Source of the DNA: Sclerurus mexicanus
Taxonomy: Eukaryota; Chordata; Aves; Passeriformes; Furnariidae
Length of the DNA: 64,000 nucleotides
NCBI GenBank assembly: GCA_013396755.1
Contig: VWZF01002687.1
Location: 425,835 to 489,834 of the forward strand
Direction of reading: 5' to 3'
In this document: piece after piece, positions 11,385 through 30,680 of the stretch
Position numbering within the stretch: position 1 is the first letter of the stretch
How the letters are laid out: every line of letters begins with the position of its first letter
Position numbers and translations under genes: made by a program
Notes under the pieces: generated by a model
Databases searched by the model: none
Told to the model about the DNA's origin: nothing
What the model saw: the letters and a program-made list of their open reading frames with translations, nothing else

Positions 11385-14049
11385 CAGAGGTTTGTAGCTA
11401 CAGAGGACATGCCACCACTTGGTCATTTAAAGTTACTGTTCTGCAAGAACTAGTAATGGTTTAAGAGGCAGAGTGGTCCCTCACTGAAGGCATCCCTAAA
11501 ACAGTGGACTTGCCACAAATTGCACTGTCACAGAGAAGTGCTGCTCGCTGCTGAAGCTCAGTTTGAGAAAGCCCCTTAGATAAAGGAAAGCTTCCTTTCC
11601 AGAATCAATGGGATACCACTGATTCATTCACATTCAGATAAGAGCGTGCAGAAATGTTTGCAGGATCAGTATCAAATAACCACATTCCTCTTCAAAAGCT
11701 CTGCAGGAAGATTCACTCCAATTATATATTTCATGACTAATTATTCTAATTAAACTGACTGGTAGCACATTAGTGATTCAGACAGAAAACAAAATATTCA
11801 GACTTTACATTCTCCTCCTCCACACTCTAGTGAAATCTCTAATATATCTTATGATGTTTTATTTATTTCAACCCAAAGGCAAAAATACACTGAGTTTTTT
11901 AAAAAAAAATATAGACACCAGCTTCCTCCAGCCTCTTACATGAAATCCTCCCAGCACAGGGAGATGGTGATGCTGTTTAATGCCATGCTCACTGTCTCAC
12001 ATTTCCAGTTTACAAAGCCTTTCTATTTGGTGTACACTTCCCCACACCAGCTACAAGCCCCACCACAAGCAGCTGCCATCCGTTACCATGAGTTGCCTGT
12101 TGACACCTCTCCCTTGTATTGCAACTACCACGTTGCAAAGGTCCTCACATCCCAGGGAATTTCCAGTGCCTTAATGACTCCCTGCTGTAGCCCAGCTGCT
12201 TACAATCCCATCTGTGTATGTCTGTGAGGGGCTGGGGGCTCTATGGAGAGCTGGAACAAAAATCACTAATCCCTGTGTTTAAGACACCTACTTGTCTTGC
12301 TGAGAATGGATGTCACCGTGCTTTTGTACTTTTGAAAATAAAGCTAGGTAAGGACATGGCTGTCCTGTGTCACTCTGTATGAGTAAAGCATCACTATATC
12401 CCTCTGTTTGCACAGGGCTTTCCAAAAACATCCAGAAAATCTTCATTAAAGCAAAGACCTGTGGTTCAAAGCCAAGTGCTCAGGGTAGGACTTTCCAGAA
12501 TGGACACTACCTGTGCAGCCACAGTTTCTCTTTTTGCCTGTGAATAATGGTAAGCTTTCATTACATGATGATTCCCTCCTTCCCTGCACCTCATTCCCAC
12601 AGCTCTGCTGTCTCTCATGGGGCACGGGGGCGACCCCACTCCCACATGGAGTATTGAATACCACCAAAGGATTGTTTCTTCTCCCCTGCCCTTTTACCCT
12701 GGATAAATCAATACACAGAATTACTGCAGTGCTTATGAATGTTTTACTGATGAAAAGACTTTCTTCAAATGCTGAACAGATATGGTACAACTGTCTACTT
12801 TAAGTCTGGGGTGGGGGGTTGTGAAACTTTTGAATGTCTTCCTATTGACCTAAGGAACAACTTCTATGCATAAGCAAAAGAGAAGAAATACAGAAATACA
12901 TGAAATCAAATGTTTGATAAATCAAAAGAGCCTGGATTCATTTCTTTGTCTGGTTGGTATTCTTAAGATGTCTGGCTTTGAAGGACCAAGAGGAGAAGAT
13001 CATGATCTGCAGCTGAATGTGACTGGGAATTGGAAGTACTTCAAAATCTGAAGAGCTCAGCACCACACTGTTCAAATCAATTCCTCCCCAAGCACTCAAA
13101 TAAAATAATAAAAAAGAATTTAAATCACCCTACAAGGTGCTGGCCCAGAGTTCCAATTGCTTCTAAAATAAGATTCAGGTGCTCTTAAAAGCCTAAAGCA
13201 GCCTTTTAATTTCAAATTGCTCTTCAGTGCATGTGCCATGAATGATGATCTTTAAAAAGCTTGTCTAAATCAAAACACTCCATATTGCAGGATAATTGGT
13301 TTAAAAAAAAATAAAGGCAAGAAAGCTGCATGAAGATAGCCCCAGCCAAGTCAAGTGACATGCCATGTTTAATATTTTCTCTGAGCAAAAGATAACAAAA
13401 GAAATAACCAAGTACATTTTGCTGTCTTTTTTCTGTGCTTCAAATGAAAATCTTCCTCTCCACGGTAAGCTACTAGTTCATTTCAACTATGTCAGCCTTA
13501 CTACTACTCAGAGACCTATCGTTATGATTATTTTATTGCAAAGGCACCTGGAGACCTAGGTGAGGTTCTTCCTGCTCCTTGCAAATAAAATAGAAGATGT
13601 ATTTCCTGCCCCTAGGAGCTCGTAGCTAAGTAGTTTATAAACACACATTTATAAACACAGCACGGCAAGCAGTTGGGAAAAAAGTCACCAGAGCAAAAGG
13701 ACTACCTTAGTCTGGGTTTGCATACATGTATTTTTAGAATAAAACTGCAATTTGTGAAACTGGACGCAAGGTCCCTGAGAGGGTTGAAGAGATCACCTTT
13801 AGAAGTGATGCTGAAGAATACGTCCATCACACCTAAGCCTACTGAAATCCCCCACACAGAACATCACTCTGCAGACACACCGTGATCTATCTCCTTCATA
13901 CAGAGGTATTGCAACTTCAGCCAAAAAGGCAAGAGTGTCAACATGGAGAGTATCCATCTGTGTATAAACCTCAGTGAAGTACGATCTCACTTGAACCATG
14001 TGCCAAGATTTGAGTCCTGTGAGATTATTCCACTGAGAATGAAAACAGG

Positions 14050-14082
14050 ATAGAAACACAGAATCATTTAGGTTGGGAAACA
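14050..14082 (-). mobile_element. CR1 scrap (reverse orientation)
   Basis: The string 'atagaaacacagaatcatttaggttggga' resembles the reverse complement of the CR1 3' terminus ('tcatagaatcatttaggttggaaaagacc'). Only about 33 bases are recognisable before similarity fades, so this is a truncated or decayed tail. Confidence 0.5.
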
Positions 14083-16420
14083 TCTAGGGGCAGAATGAGG
14101 TTTCCCAGGGCTGTAATAAAAGAATGCTGCTCTGGGATTTTGAATACTGCCTGAAGGCAATATAGAGCAACAAGGAAATTAACAATAATGTTATGAAAAA
14201 GCTGAACCAGCTGCTTTCAAAATAAACAAATCCATCATAAACATTTTACTTCAGTACTGTGTGGCACAGACCAGCCCTCCTCTGAATTTCGTGTTGTAAC
14301 ACCAAATTCTGGCACAAAGTGGATTTCTGAATGACAAACACAGTATGTAACTTGGTCAGCAACCAAGTTCTGCGCACATATTAGACGACCATCTCCTTTT
14401 CAGCTTTCCCTCTCACATCTGCAATGAAAGGGAAAGGAAAAGGCAGGCAGATGGTCAGTAAATTATGTATTCTCACCACAAAGATCCCCAGGAGTAGCCA
14501 AATTATACAACAGTTCACAAGAGACATCGAGATAGAAGTGTGGGCTCTTTAAATAAACTGACCTCCAACTCCAGCTGAAATCAGCAGAAAAAGCAGAGTG
14601 AGACAATGAAAAGGAGGAAAAAGTAATTAGCCGGCATCAGCTGTGCTCCAGTTAAGTGAGTATGAGCACATGGCTGCTTTGAGAGAGGATACCCAGACGG
14701 AAAGACACATACTATGACAGTGTAAACTCTGTGAACTTTACCAGTATGTCAGAATCTTATTTCAAACTATTCCCAACTGATACAATTAAAATGTATCCAA
14801 AAATGTAGACTTCCTTGATTTCAAAATTAATTAAAGATGCATTTATTCCTTGAGTTCCATTTTTGAAGAAAATAAAAAAATCAGGCAAAACCTGAAAATA
14901 TCTGTTAACAGATGAGGTCAGCACATCTATAGGGAAATGCAGTCTGGATTTCATGAAGGCTGTATTCTGGCCTGATTATAACAGAGCTAATGAAGTACAT
15001 TTTAAAGCTACTACCAAACATGAGGGAAGATGACAAACAACAGGTCCAGTGAAAGTGCTTTTACTTTCCTTTGCATAAACTTAAACTCCATCAGTTCATA
15101 TCAATAGCACGTTGCTTTTGTTATGTCCTGGTTTTAAACCAAAACAGCTTAATGAACTTGGTATCCGTGGCCAAGCAATATTTGAAGAGAAGACTTTTTA
15201 AGAACATCCCCAGTAATTCAGGCTGTTTTTCTAAATCACTTATTCTCAGAGTTTCATACCCGCTCTTTTCTCTTCAGGACACAGTTTGTTTTAGGCCCTA
15301 AACGCCCTCAGTAAAAGCAGAAGAGGTTCAAGCTGCTGACAATGTCTCAGTTCCATTCTGATGCTATAAATTAAGAATTGGTGTACCAAATCAATCAGGT
15401 GATTTATCTACTTACAAAGCAGCTCCAAAGATTCCTGTTTACTGTAGGTTTATCACAATCTGTCAGACTACTGAAGTCAAGTCAGGCTTGAAATCTGTCC
15501 TGGAGATGTGTGAAGTTTGTGAATCTGAAATAAATAGCTCACGAGAGGCAGGCGTATCACTGCGGTAATCTGAAAGGTGCATCTGCCTGCCCATGATAGA
15601 AGCAGCCTTGGACTCTTCATCCAAGCCTCAAATATTATGCATCTGATGGACAGATAATTAAACTGCACGAAAAGAGAGCAAAATATTTTTTTTTTTTTAA
15701 TGTTGGGCTGCTGGTGGCAGTCCAGTGACTCCTCTCATACAAACCTAGCGTTTTTCCTCCTGGCTTTTGCCAAAAAATACTCAGTGCAGCCAGTATCTGT
15801 TTAATGCTAAATGTACTGATAATGCATCTCCCACCACCTCACAGGTTTGGGCTAGACTTCCACAATGTCCTACCTAAGGTTGCTCAGCCACAAGAGCTAC
15901 TGGTATTCTGTGCTACCTCTTCATCAGGAATCAAAACCTTTTTCAAGTAGCAGCAGAATTTCTCTATTTCATATATTTTTATAATCTCTGTGGTTTCCTT
16001 TACTTAGTGAATGCCTCTGAAAAAGCTCTGCTGAGGATCTGTATCTGCAAAAACCTAGCCCAGTACTGCAAGAGAAAACACATCCTAGCTTTTGTTTTAC
16101 AATCTTCCTTTCTTAAGCTCATTGAAGAGTACCATTAATAAATACCATACATCCATACTCGGTCTTACACATGTGACAGAAAACTTCATGTCTATTCTAT
16201 AAACATATAAATTGTGACAGATTACCAAGCCAGTTATTCAGGGTTAAGAAGGAGTGGGAGCACTGTAAACCCTTCCTTTTCCTGATACCTTCCTTAGATA
16301 ATTTTTAAAACATTTTTAATGGTCCCATCCTTACTTTTTTCCCCTTACCTTACTCATAACACAAAACTGCAAGGCTTGACCTGGTTAAAAAAGTGAATAA
16401 TAAAAAAATCTTATTCTACT
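14083..16420. other. no gene seen
   Basis: This is AT-rich non-coding sequence with scattered short frames on both strands. None shows a recognisable domain or exon boundaries. A T10 run occurs near 15687. Confidence 0.5.
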
Positions 16421-16474
16421 GCATATATATGTATACGTATGTGTGCATATATATATGTATATACATATATATCT
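16421..16474. repeat. (TA/TG)n microsatellite
   Basis: About 54 bases alternate purine and pyrimidine as TA with interspersed TG, CA and CG steps. It is an imperfect dinucleotide array that is probably length-polymorphic. Confidence 0.85.
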
Positions 16475-19400
16475 ATGAGACTGTATTTGTATAAACATGA
16501 CTGAGAACACTATTTAAGAGTCACAGCTCTCTTTCATGGAAAGTTATCCTGAGAGAGAGTAGCGAAAAGTTAATGAAGCATGAACTGAGAACCATCAAAC
16601 AGACAGCACGGCTAAAGGCAGTATTTGGAAGAATGTCTTAGGATGATTAGAAACACTGATGAAAGTGCAATAACAACAAAGAAATATCTAGAACTACTGG
16701 GGGAGGAGGGGGGGAAAGTAATTCAACTGCCCTATTTCTGCAGAAAAAAATTCAGCCATAGTGTTTTGACCAAATATCATAAATGCAAGGATAGATGAGA
16801 ACTCCTTTCAGTTGTTTCTTGATATTTCATGTCTGCAATCAAATTACTCAACAGTTAAGGAAAAGGCAAACATTCCATTCGAGCTGGAACAATACACAGA
16901 TGTTTGCAGAGACAGAGAAATGTGACAGCTGATCACCCCCTTCCCCCCAGTGCCCTCCTTCCCAGGTACGAATGGAGCACAGCGCTGCTTGCAAACACAG
17001 ACAGGCACTAGCTGAAGACGGCTGCTGGAGGATGGCTATACAGAAACTCAACCATTTCCAGAATCCTTGGTGCACTGGACACTGGAACAGGTTGTAAGCA
17101 AGTACAGGTCACTCAGGTTTTCATCTGGGCTAGTACAGCACTGAACTGATTTTTAAGCATGTAGCTATTTCTTAACATAGAAAAAGCACCAAGTAATCCC
17201 ACAGATCTTTTGATTCCTTCATTTCCAGTGGCTCTCCCAGTGGCTGATTTACCAAGAAGAACATTCCTGGAGGTTGGTCCCAACAGCAGACCTTTCTGCG
17301 TCAGGCCACAGAATCAGGGAGAGACCATGGATCTTTTATCACCTCATATATTAGTGCTCCCTTCTGACTTCCCAGGAGTACATCCAGATTTATTCATTTA
17401 TATAAACTGTGAGAAATAAAAGTCTTCACTCTCGCATGACTTGAAGAGATCTAGTTGGACAGTCACAGAAGCCAACCTCCAGCTCTGACAGAGAGAAAGC
17501 AGCCAGCCCAAACATGACCACTCTCAGTAAGAAAACAGATTTCTACCTTCTCTCCTTTACACATGCATTACATTTCACAGACTGCACCACAGAGGCAGAA
17601 AATGGTGTTTGAGCGAGTGGAACAATACGATATTTCATATATATTCACTCATCATGACAGTATTTGTCTTCAGTTGAGACAATCTGTCTCATTCAAATGA
17701 GTTCAAGTTTAAAGACTAGCTGATTTAAAAAGACAGGGGAAAAAAGGCACTGTGGCTATCTTTAAATGCTGAGACAAGGAGGGTCAAAAAAAGCAGCAGT
17801 GATGGATGAGATAAAAGCAAGAAGAGTTATTATACAATGGATTTAAAATAAATAGGCACTTATTATTACCTGGGGTGTACAAAAAAGAAATCTCATCAAA
17901 ACCTAATGATGTTCATATTTCTGAACTAGGCACAGGAGGAAGAAGTTCCCAATACCAGCTTCTAAACAAATATTTGCCAACACAAAGAATTTATAGCTTT
18001 TAGTTTTCAGACTTCAGACTTTGCATAAGTAGTTGGAAAAGACCTGGGAGAGGAAGAGAGTTCTCCTTTTTAACAAGATGGGTAATATAATATGCAATTC
18101 CAGGTTTTGAGTTCATGCATACATACTTGTAAAAATTTACTCAGTGCGTTAGGGGCTGGACAGAGTATCATGAAAGATGCTCTGTAGGATACAGAGAAAA
18201 ACCTCACAGGAGATGCCCTTCATGTGGAGAACTTTATGATTTTCTTTCTTTGTCAGAGAAAAATCTTCCTAAGATGGTATGTTCATCTTACTGTTACCTC
18301 ATTACTTACAATTAATTTTATACAGGATATTTGTTTACCAAATTGACATCTTGGAGTGAAAAATAATTTCTTAATTTTAATAATTAAAAAAAAAATAAAA
18401 CCCCAAACCCACAACACCCAATAAACCAGCCCACTGTGAAGCCCTGCAGTTCTTTAAAGCAGAGGATAAATCCCAATCACTGCCTAAAAGGCTCTATGGA
18501 AGTGCAACAATAGCATTGGCACTGCACCTCTAAAATACTCTGAAAGCACGGTTCAAATAACAATCCAAACCAATCCATGTTCCTTGATGGCTTAGACATG
18601 CTGCATCTTCAAAACACAGGACATAATGGTTGCCTTTTTACACAGTGACAGACAAATGAGAGGAATAAAATCCCTAATGGCATTGAGCAAATGAACAGGG
18701 ATTTTCACAGCGCCTACTCTAATACAGGAACAAGAAACTTAATTGGCAAGTGGAAAGTTCAAAAACTACAAGTAATATTACCTTATTCAACCACCACTTA
18801 AGCTGCAGAACCCTTATGTCCCAGGATATCCTGAAAGTTATTCTTTAAATACAAAAACTTCTGAAGTTATTTGAACTAAGTTACAGAAGTTATTCTACCA
18901 ACATTTTTTTTAATTACAAAGGCACAAACTCCTGGTTAAGAACTCTCTGAGCTGCAGATCACTGAGGGTTGGCAGAACCAGCTGGAAAGACACTTTGAGA
19001 TTCCTCTGATCTCACTTTTCTTCACTGTCACCGACTAGTAACCAAATGCAAGATGGGGTTACACAGGCTTCAGGCCTCATTCTGTATGGCTGTTGGTGGC
19101 AGTTCTTGCTTCTCAATATTAAAACTATCAAATGCTTCATCTCTTACCCTATTCATCCACATGAACTAAAAAGGATATAATTATTTGCACTTCTTCACAG
19201 TATTTTTTGTAGTTATTTTGGAACAGTTTGGTAGAGTCATGGAATATATCATCCCACAGACTCCTATATTTCATGGCTTGTTGGCTTCTGCAGTGGGCTG
19301 TAACAGCCACAGATGGATAACATGAAAAATACTTTTGGGTATCTATGGAAACAAGAAGCTGAAGTCTGCCTCAAGGTCTTCACTTCCATGCTGGGAAGGG

Positions 19401-21057
19401 GCAGGGAATCTCCTCCACTCTCCAATATGGAGAGGAGCAAAGCAAGGGAATGGAAATGGGGAGCTGAGGCAGGTGAAGAGGAAGGAGAAGGATGCTGGAA
19501 TTCAGAAAGGGAACAAAAGAGAGAGCAGGACTAAGGGCGAAAGCAAATACAGCTGAAGAGAAAGCCTGTGTCTTGGCTCCTATGTAGCCTGTTTGTAAGA
19601 CTCCACTGGTATTCTGCACTTCAACTAGCTCCATGCATTTCTGAGCTCACTGGTTTCTACCATCTGTTTGCATGAGGGTCTGTGTGGATGTGCAGGTTAA
19701 TGATCAAAGAAAAAAAACCAACCAAACAAGAAAATTCAGTGTTGTTTGTTTAATCTTGCCTAGCTGATCCTTGAAATGTCACGGTAAACTATAAGTGAAT
19801 AACTTTTATTTTAAAAATACCAAAGTTAAAGTAGTCATTTTGTCCTACACATTTTTATCAAAGCTCACTGAGTTTCACCAAATTTGCAACTTCAGGTAAG
19901 ATTTTAACCAAAAAAACCCTATTTCAGTAAAGAAACTTATCCATTCAAACAACTTCACCTAGTTGCATCAACATGAATTTTAGCAAATGCAGTTATTGCA
20001 AGTTTAATAAAAACTTGGGTAAAAAGCAAAAACTCCAGCTGGCTGTCCAGATCCACAATGCAGCAGATATTCTGTGTCTGCTGCTGAAAGCCCTGAGAGT
20101 ACAACAACAGCAAGCCCTCCCCAACTTCCGAACCTGGCTGCTTCTCTTCCTAAGCTCCTCTTTCTTCTCCTCCCCTAGCCACAGACATCATGTTCCATCT
20201 GCTCCATCAGGCCACATGACACCCCTCGGTCTCTTGTAAATCTTGTATGACCAGACACAGCTCAGCAACTTGCTCAGCTTTAAAAATAATGCCTATTATG
20301 GGTACTTGCCACATGCAGGTAACAACCTGTGAACAGGCCCAAGCTGCTGTCTTAGGAATAAGGAATTAATGTCAGTGTTAGCACATCTAAGCTGAAGACT
20401 CCAATGCCATACACAATTAACATTTACTACACATGGACATCCACACTGCAGGTGAGCACAATGGTCACTGGAGGAAAGGAATTTATCATCACATCTCTCA
20501 GTCATTCACCAGCTGAAGCTTGTTACAGTAATTAAACTCCTTGAACACATTCAAATCAATATGGAAAAACAGCCATCCAATTATTATCCTAAACAAACAG
20601 TTTCAGTACAACATTTGGCCACTGTGCAAGTGTGTACTTGCCTAAAATTCAGGCCAGAAGAGCTAAAATTCAGCCCTAGGTAGCATAATCTTAAGTTCTT
20701 CTGTATAACAGCCTGTCACATCAGGCTAAAAATATGAACTTCATGTGAGAGAACAAGTAAACTGGTGATTTCCCTGGGAGACACAGGATATCATTTACCT
20801 TCTAGATAGTGGAGATAATGCTTTTCAGACAGCATCAACATTCATACGCAGAGAAATGTGGTGGGAAGATATGTGTGCACATTTGTGCATGTGCAGGTTT
20901 GTTTGTAGGAAACATCTACCCAGACAGGAAGAGGAAAACAGAAAGCACATCTGTCCCTGGACTGGGGACAACCCTCAGGATTCTTTAAGTACTTGTCCAT
21001 GGCCTGCCTGTGTTCCGAATGGTTTCACATCTGAGGATGGTGTCCATTGTCAAATCA
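16475..21057. other. gene-free stretch, probable CPNE4 intron
   Basis: I see no exon or identifiable transposon. The A-rich run at about 18386-18420 ends in 'ccccaaacccacaacaccc', which is low complexity. Overlapping frames at 19313-19634 are G/A-rich on one strand and C/T-rich on the other, which explains why both stay open. Confidence 0.5.
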
Positions 21058-21231
21058 TCCAGGGAACTACAGGCCTGTCAGTCTCACCTCAATTCCTAGG
21101 AAGCTGATACAGCAATGAATGCTGGAAACCATTTCTAGTCTAGTTGGAGGCCAGTGACAAGAAGTGGACCACAGGGCTCAGTACTGGATCCAGTCCTGTT
21201 TAACACATTCAGCCTGTATGTCAGATACCTT
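21058..21231 (+). mobile_element. CR1 LINE ORF2 (reverse transcriptase) fragment
   Basis: The start, 'ccagggaactacaggcctgtcagtctcacctc', encodes NYRPVSLTS, the conserved RT motif of CR1-clade LINEs. After an internal deletion, the sequence resumes at 'cagtgacaagaagtggaccacagggctcagtactgg', which corresponds to the region before the active-site block. It is then cut off after 'cctgtttaacacattc'. The fragment is frame-broken and inactive. Confidence 0.8.
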
Positions 21232-26894
<5,663 letters not shown>

Positions 26895-27219
26895 CTCAAA
26901 TTGATCTTGCTGATGTGTATAAATTCCTGATGAGATGGGAAATAAAGAACATGAAGCCATATTCTTCTCCGTGGTGCCCAGTGACAGGAAAAGAGGCACT
27001 TGCCACAAAATTAAATACAAGACATTCCAATTAAGGAGAAGGAAACTTGTTACTGTAAAGTTGGTTGAACACTGGAACAAACTTCTCAGAGAACTTGGGG
27101 AGTCTCCATCCTTAGAGATATCCAAAACTTGTCTGGACATGGCACTGAGCAACCTACTTTAACCAGAGGCTTAGAATAGATATCTGCAGAGGTCCTTTCC
27201 AACCTCTGCTACTCTGTGA
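26895..27219 (+). mobile_element. CR1 LINE 3' end (about 325 bp)
   Basis: The element begins around 'attgatcttgctgatgtgtataaattcctga'. It continues through the hallmark 'gtggtgcccagtgacaggaaaagaggca' and the 'ggttgaacactggaacaaacttctcagagaa' block. It ends 'ggtcctttccaacctctgctactctgtga'. The order and motifs are those of the end of CR1 ORF2 and the 3'UTR. It is 5'-truncated and has several indels and substitutions. The frames seen here on both strands are shadows of this element. Confidence 0.93.
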
Positions 27220-30200
27220 CTGAGCATAAAAAAATCAAATCATAAACTTTTCAGTGTATAGACTGCTTCTGTGATAAGTCGCTGAGTACTATTCAGTGAT
27301 TTGGGTTCCCTGGCTCCAAAATCATGCAGAAAATCAAAAGACATATGAGAGCCCAGCATTTCTGGTACAAAGTAGTCTACAAAGGCTCCCACATGTAGGT
27401 ATTTCATTGAAAGCAACAGCACACAAGTCCAGAAGATTGTGCCTGCCTAGATAATTGGATTACACTGAAAATCAGTATTACACATTTGACAGCTACATCT
27501 TTCTCCATTCAGGGGGACTGAATGGCTTAAAAATGTTCAGTCCTCCAGTGCCTACAAAAGCAAGGATCTCTACAATGTGAAGTGGAAACAGCACATGCCT
27601 CTCTCTGAGATCCGAAAGACTCAATTTTAGCTCACACAATCAGATCCACCTTGTTACAAGATGGTGATCCACACAGGGCTTTCAAGAACCTCACAGCAAA
27701 CTCCTAGCCATGCTCTTTAGATTCACCATGAAATAAATCTACGATGCTATGTGCATTCAGATTTCAAGTTTTCTCCTCTGCCCACACTGTCATTTTGCTC
27801 TCCTACAGACACAATGTCCAAAAAGCTTTTCTGCAAGATGACTGGGCGAAGAACAAAGAGATTGCTTCTCTACAGCACCTTGCAAAGAATCAGGGAAATG
27901 TGCACACTCAGCCTCACCCTTGGTTCAGGTAATAAGCGAGCAGCAAATGAGAAAGATACTGAGATTAAAATCAGTGTGCTCTGCATTTAGAAAAACGTCT
28001 TGTTATTTAGAAACCAGCACTCCAGACCAAAGTACACGCAAATGAATGCAGGGGCTGCAGGTTTCCCATCACTCTATGTTGAGAGCTGTGTCTGAGCCAT
28101 TTGTTTTACTGGCAGCCTGGACACGAAATGAAACTGAGCCAATAGCATCTGTCTGCTTCTGCAAGACTCTGCTCCTGGAAAGGTAAATGATGTTTATAGT
28201 ATGGGCATGAGGTGGGAAACACTAATGGTAGGATTACATGAAATGAGAGCTGAGAATAAGTGCCTCCAAAAGAGAGCAGGCTAAAAGCACTGGATGTTGT
28301 GGCACTAGCTGCTCCCTATTTATTTATACCTCTCAATTATACATGGGAGAGACATTTAATGTTAAAAACACATGAGCATCACAATTCTCCAGCCAGAAAG
28401 CTTTGTGCCTATAAAGTAGGTACAAATCTTTATCTTCAAGGTTTAGAGTCTAATAAAAGTAAATATGAAAACCAAATCTACAGTTAACAGCTTAAAATTC
28501 ATAAAACGCAGACTACCAGCTTCTGCTGGAAAACAGTGCTCCACAGTTTGAAAGAGATGGAAAACTACTTTTCTGTGGTATTAAGAACTGTGATCCTTAC
28601 AGCCCAAGGAAAATTGCTTCCCCTAGTTCTGTTCTACACTCTTGATTTACGTTAAAACTCAAAATCAAAATCTAAGTAGTCATGTTCATTTTTAGGTGAA
28701 ATCACTAGCTTTAAGTGACAAACAGAATCTGACTAAAGAAAATTACATTTTGAAAGTATACCGACGTTTTTACAGGGTCTGATCTGAGATCTACAGAAGT
28801 CGGTGGGAAAACAACCCACTGATTTCAAGAAAGTGGGTGGTTGAGTAATACAGTGCCCCAAGCAATCCTGTTTTCTCTCAGTGTATTTTAATATTTGGCA
28901 ACACAAGTAATCAAAAAGAATCATCAGGCACAGAGGATTCAAGTGCTTCAGAACTGTCTTTTGGGGCCTGACCCAAACTCCACTGAACTTACTAATTGGC
29001 TTCAAATGTGCATTTCTCAGGCCCTGAAGATCTTATGTGCTTCTATCCTGTCTCCCATTATGATATGAGATCAAGTTACACAAAATGCAGTAAGAGTGAG
29101 ATTTACAGAAAAGGCTGAAATGATTTTGGGTGTTCAGGCAGAAGAGTTTTAAAAACTTCCTGTTTAATTACTTGTTCAGCTCCAACAGAATGTAGGTCAT
29201 GGACCCCTTCAAGGAACGACACTAATTGAGGCGAGCAATTATTTTTCTTTAAGAAACTTTATGTGATTGGGAATTCCCAGTCTCAAGGAATTACCCTATC
29301 AATCACTGGCATCAAGGCTCCTTTGCTTGTGAAAAGCAAACTCATTCCTTCTCATTCAGCTATGTGGTTGGTAAATAAGCTTTGTGCAAATGAGGAAAGA
29401 TGGGAATTCATCAGGAGGTCCTGATTCAGCAAGTTCATTAAATTGATATTCCATGTGCTTAATCAGGAGCTCACTAAGAGACCTGGCTTGCCAAGGTCTG
29501 AACCAGAGAGCGCAGAGTGATAGCAGATAGCCCAGATAGAAAGCAGACCTATCTTTATCAAAAACGGTGTGTCAGTGACTGGAAACCAGTGATTAGCCAC
29601 AGAAGATGAAGTTCTTTGCCCTCATTTCCTATAACATTTTCACCTCATAGTAACCCCTGTTACACTGTTAGACCAACCTCACTGTGATCTGATTTTTAAA
29701 TTGTGTCTAATCTGTTGCTGCTGTGGCCATTGCCTTGGCCTTTCTCTGGGCATGTATGGAAACTTACTTCTCATGAACAATCAGTGCTATCTTAAAATGT
29801 AGTCATTCAATTACTTACCTTTGACCACTAATATTATCAGTCATATCTCTAATCACTGCACAAGACCCTCCTCCTATTGGCATAAAAAAATTATCCTGGT
29901 CAACATTATTATAAAGTTTAAGTGATCACAGATAATACAGACAAAATGCCAGCTGCCAAAATTAATTTGAATATGAATTACTGTGTAAGGAGAAGTCAAT
30001 AGGGTAGTTAGATCCCTCCACAGGATAGTTTGTGCAATTAAAAATACAATTTTTCCTCCTTCCCTTTGATTCTCTGACTCATAAAAAATTAATGAGGATT
30101 TATTTAAAGTTACACCTATCAAAGTCTGATAAAGGCCTTTGCAAAATGAGCTATAAACTGTAAAGAAGGAGGATCTGAGAATCCACAGCAATGCTATTGT

Positions 30201-30587
30201 GAACAATGAGACAGATCTGATAACGTAAGTAATCTATTTGGACAGAAGGGGAGAAGGTTCAGAACAAAGTGCCAGCAGCGTAAATGGAAATATACACACA
30301 CTGACAGTTCAAAGGGACTCATTACCACAGAACCAGCTGTTTCAATTATAATGGGAGAAGGGAAAGTCACTGGAAAGAAATTGAGACATCTAATGGATGA
30401 CAAAACACTGTACAAGAGTGTGCTGCACCCATACAAATAACCCCATTTCAGTTAAGAGAGGGAAAACCACCACGATAACTGGAGCACTGGGAAAAGCTGG
30501 ATGTGACTAGTTCTGGATGCTCTGAGTGGTTCCCACTCAATGCAATACAAAGCACCTGGAAGAGTCAGTCCATTTTGGCAACCATTT
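27220..30587. other. no gene seen
   Basis: This is AT-rich non-coding sequence, probably within the CPNE4 5' intron. The longest frames (about 90-110 codons at 28733-29005 and 29874-30206) have no similarity I recognise and no splice-like borders. Confidence 0.5.
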
Positions 30588-30680
30588 TGGCGAAGAATTT
30601 TTTTCCTAATATCTAATCTAAACCTCCCCTAGTGCAACTTGAGGCCATTTTCTCTTGTCCTATTGCTTGTTCCTTGGTAA
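30588..30680 (-). mobile_element. CR1 LINE fragment (reverse orientation)
   Basis: The string 'ggcgaagaatttttttcctaatatctaatctaaacctcccctagtgcaacttgaggccattttctcttgtcctattgcttg' is the reverse complement of the CR1 segment around 'tttagattagatattaggaaaaaattcttc'. Both ends are truncated. Confidence 0.9.

Larger units (their letters stand above)
6734..14049. other. long gene-free stretch, probable CPNE4 intron
   Basis: I see no exon, RNA gene or complete transposon in this interval. Pyrimidine-rich tracts lie at about 8958-9000 and 9160-9224. A small hairpin at 11365-11384 is listed separately. Open frames such as 7158-7481 and 10476-10817 are about 110 codons, lack family similarity and have ordinary AT-rich composition. 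Confidence 0.5.
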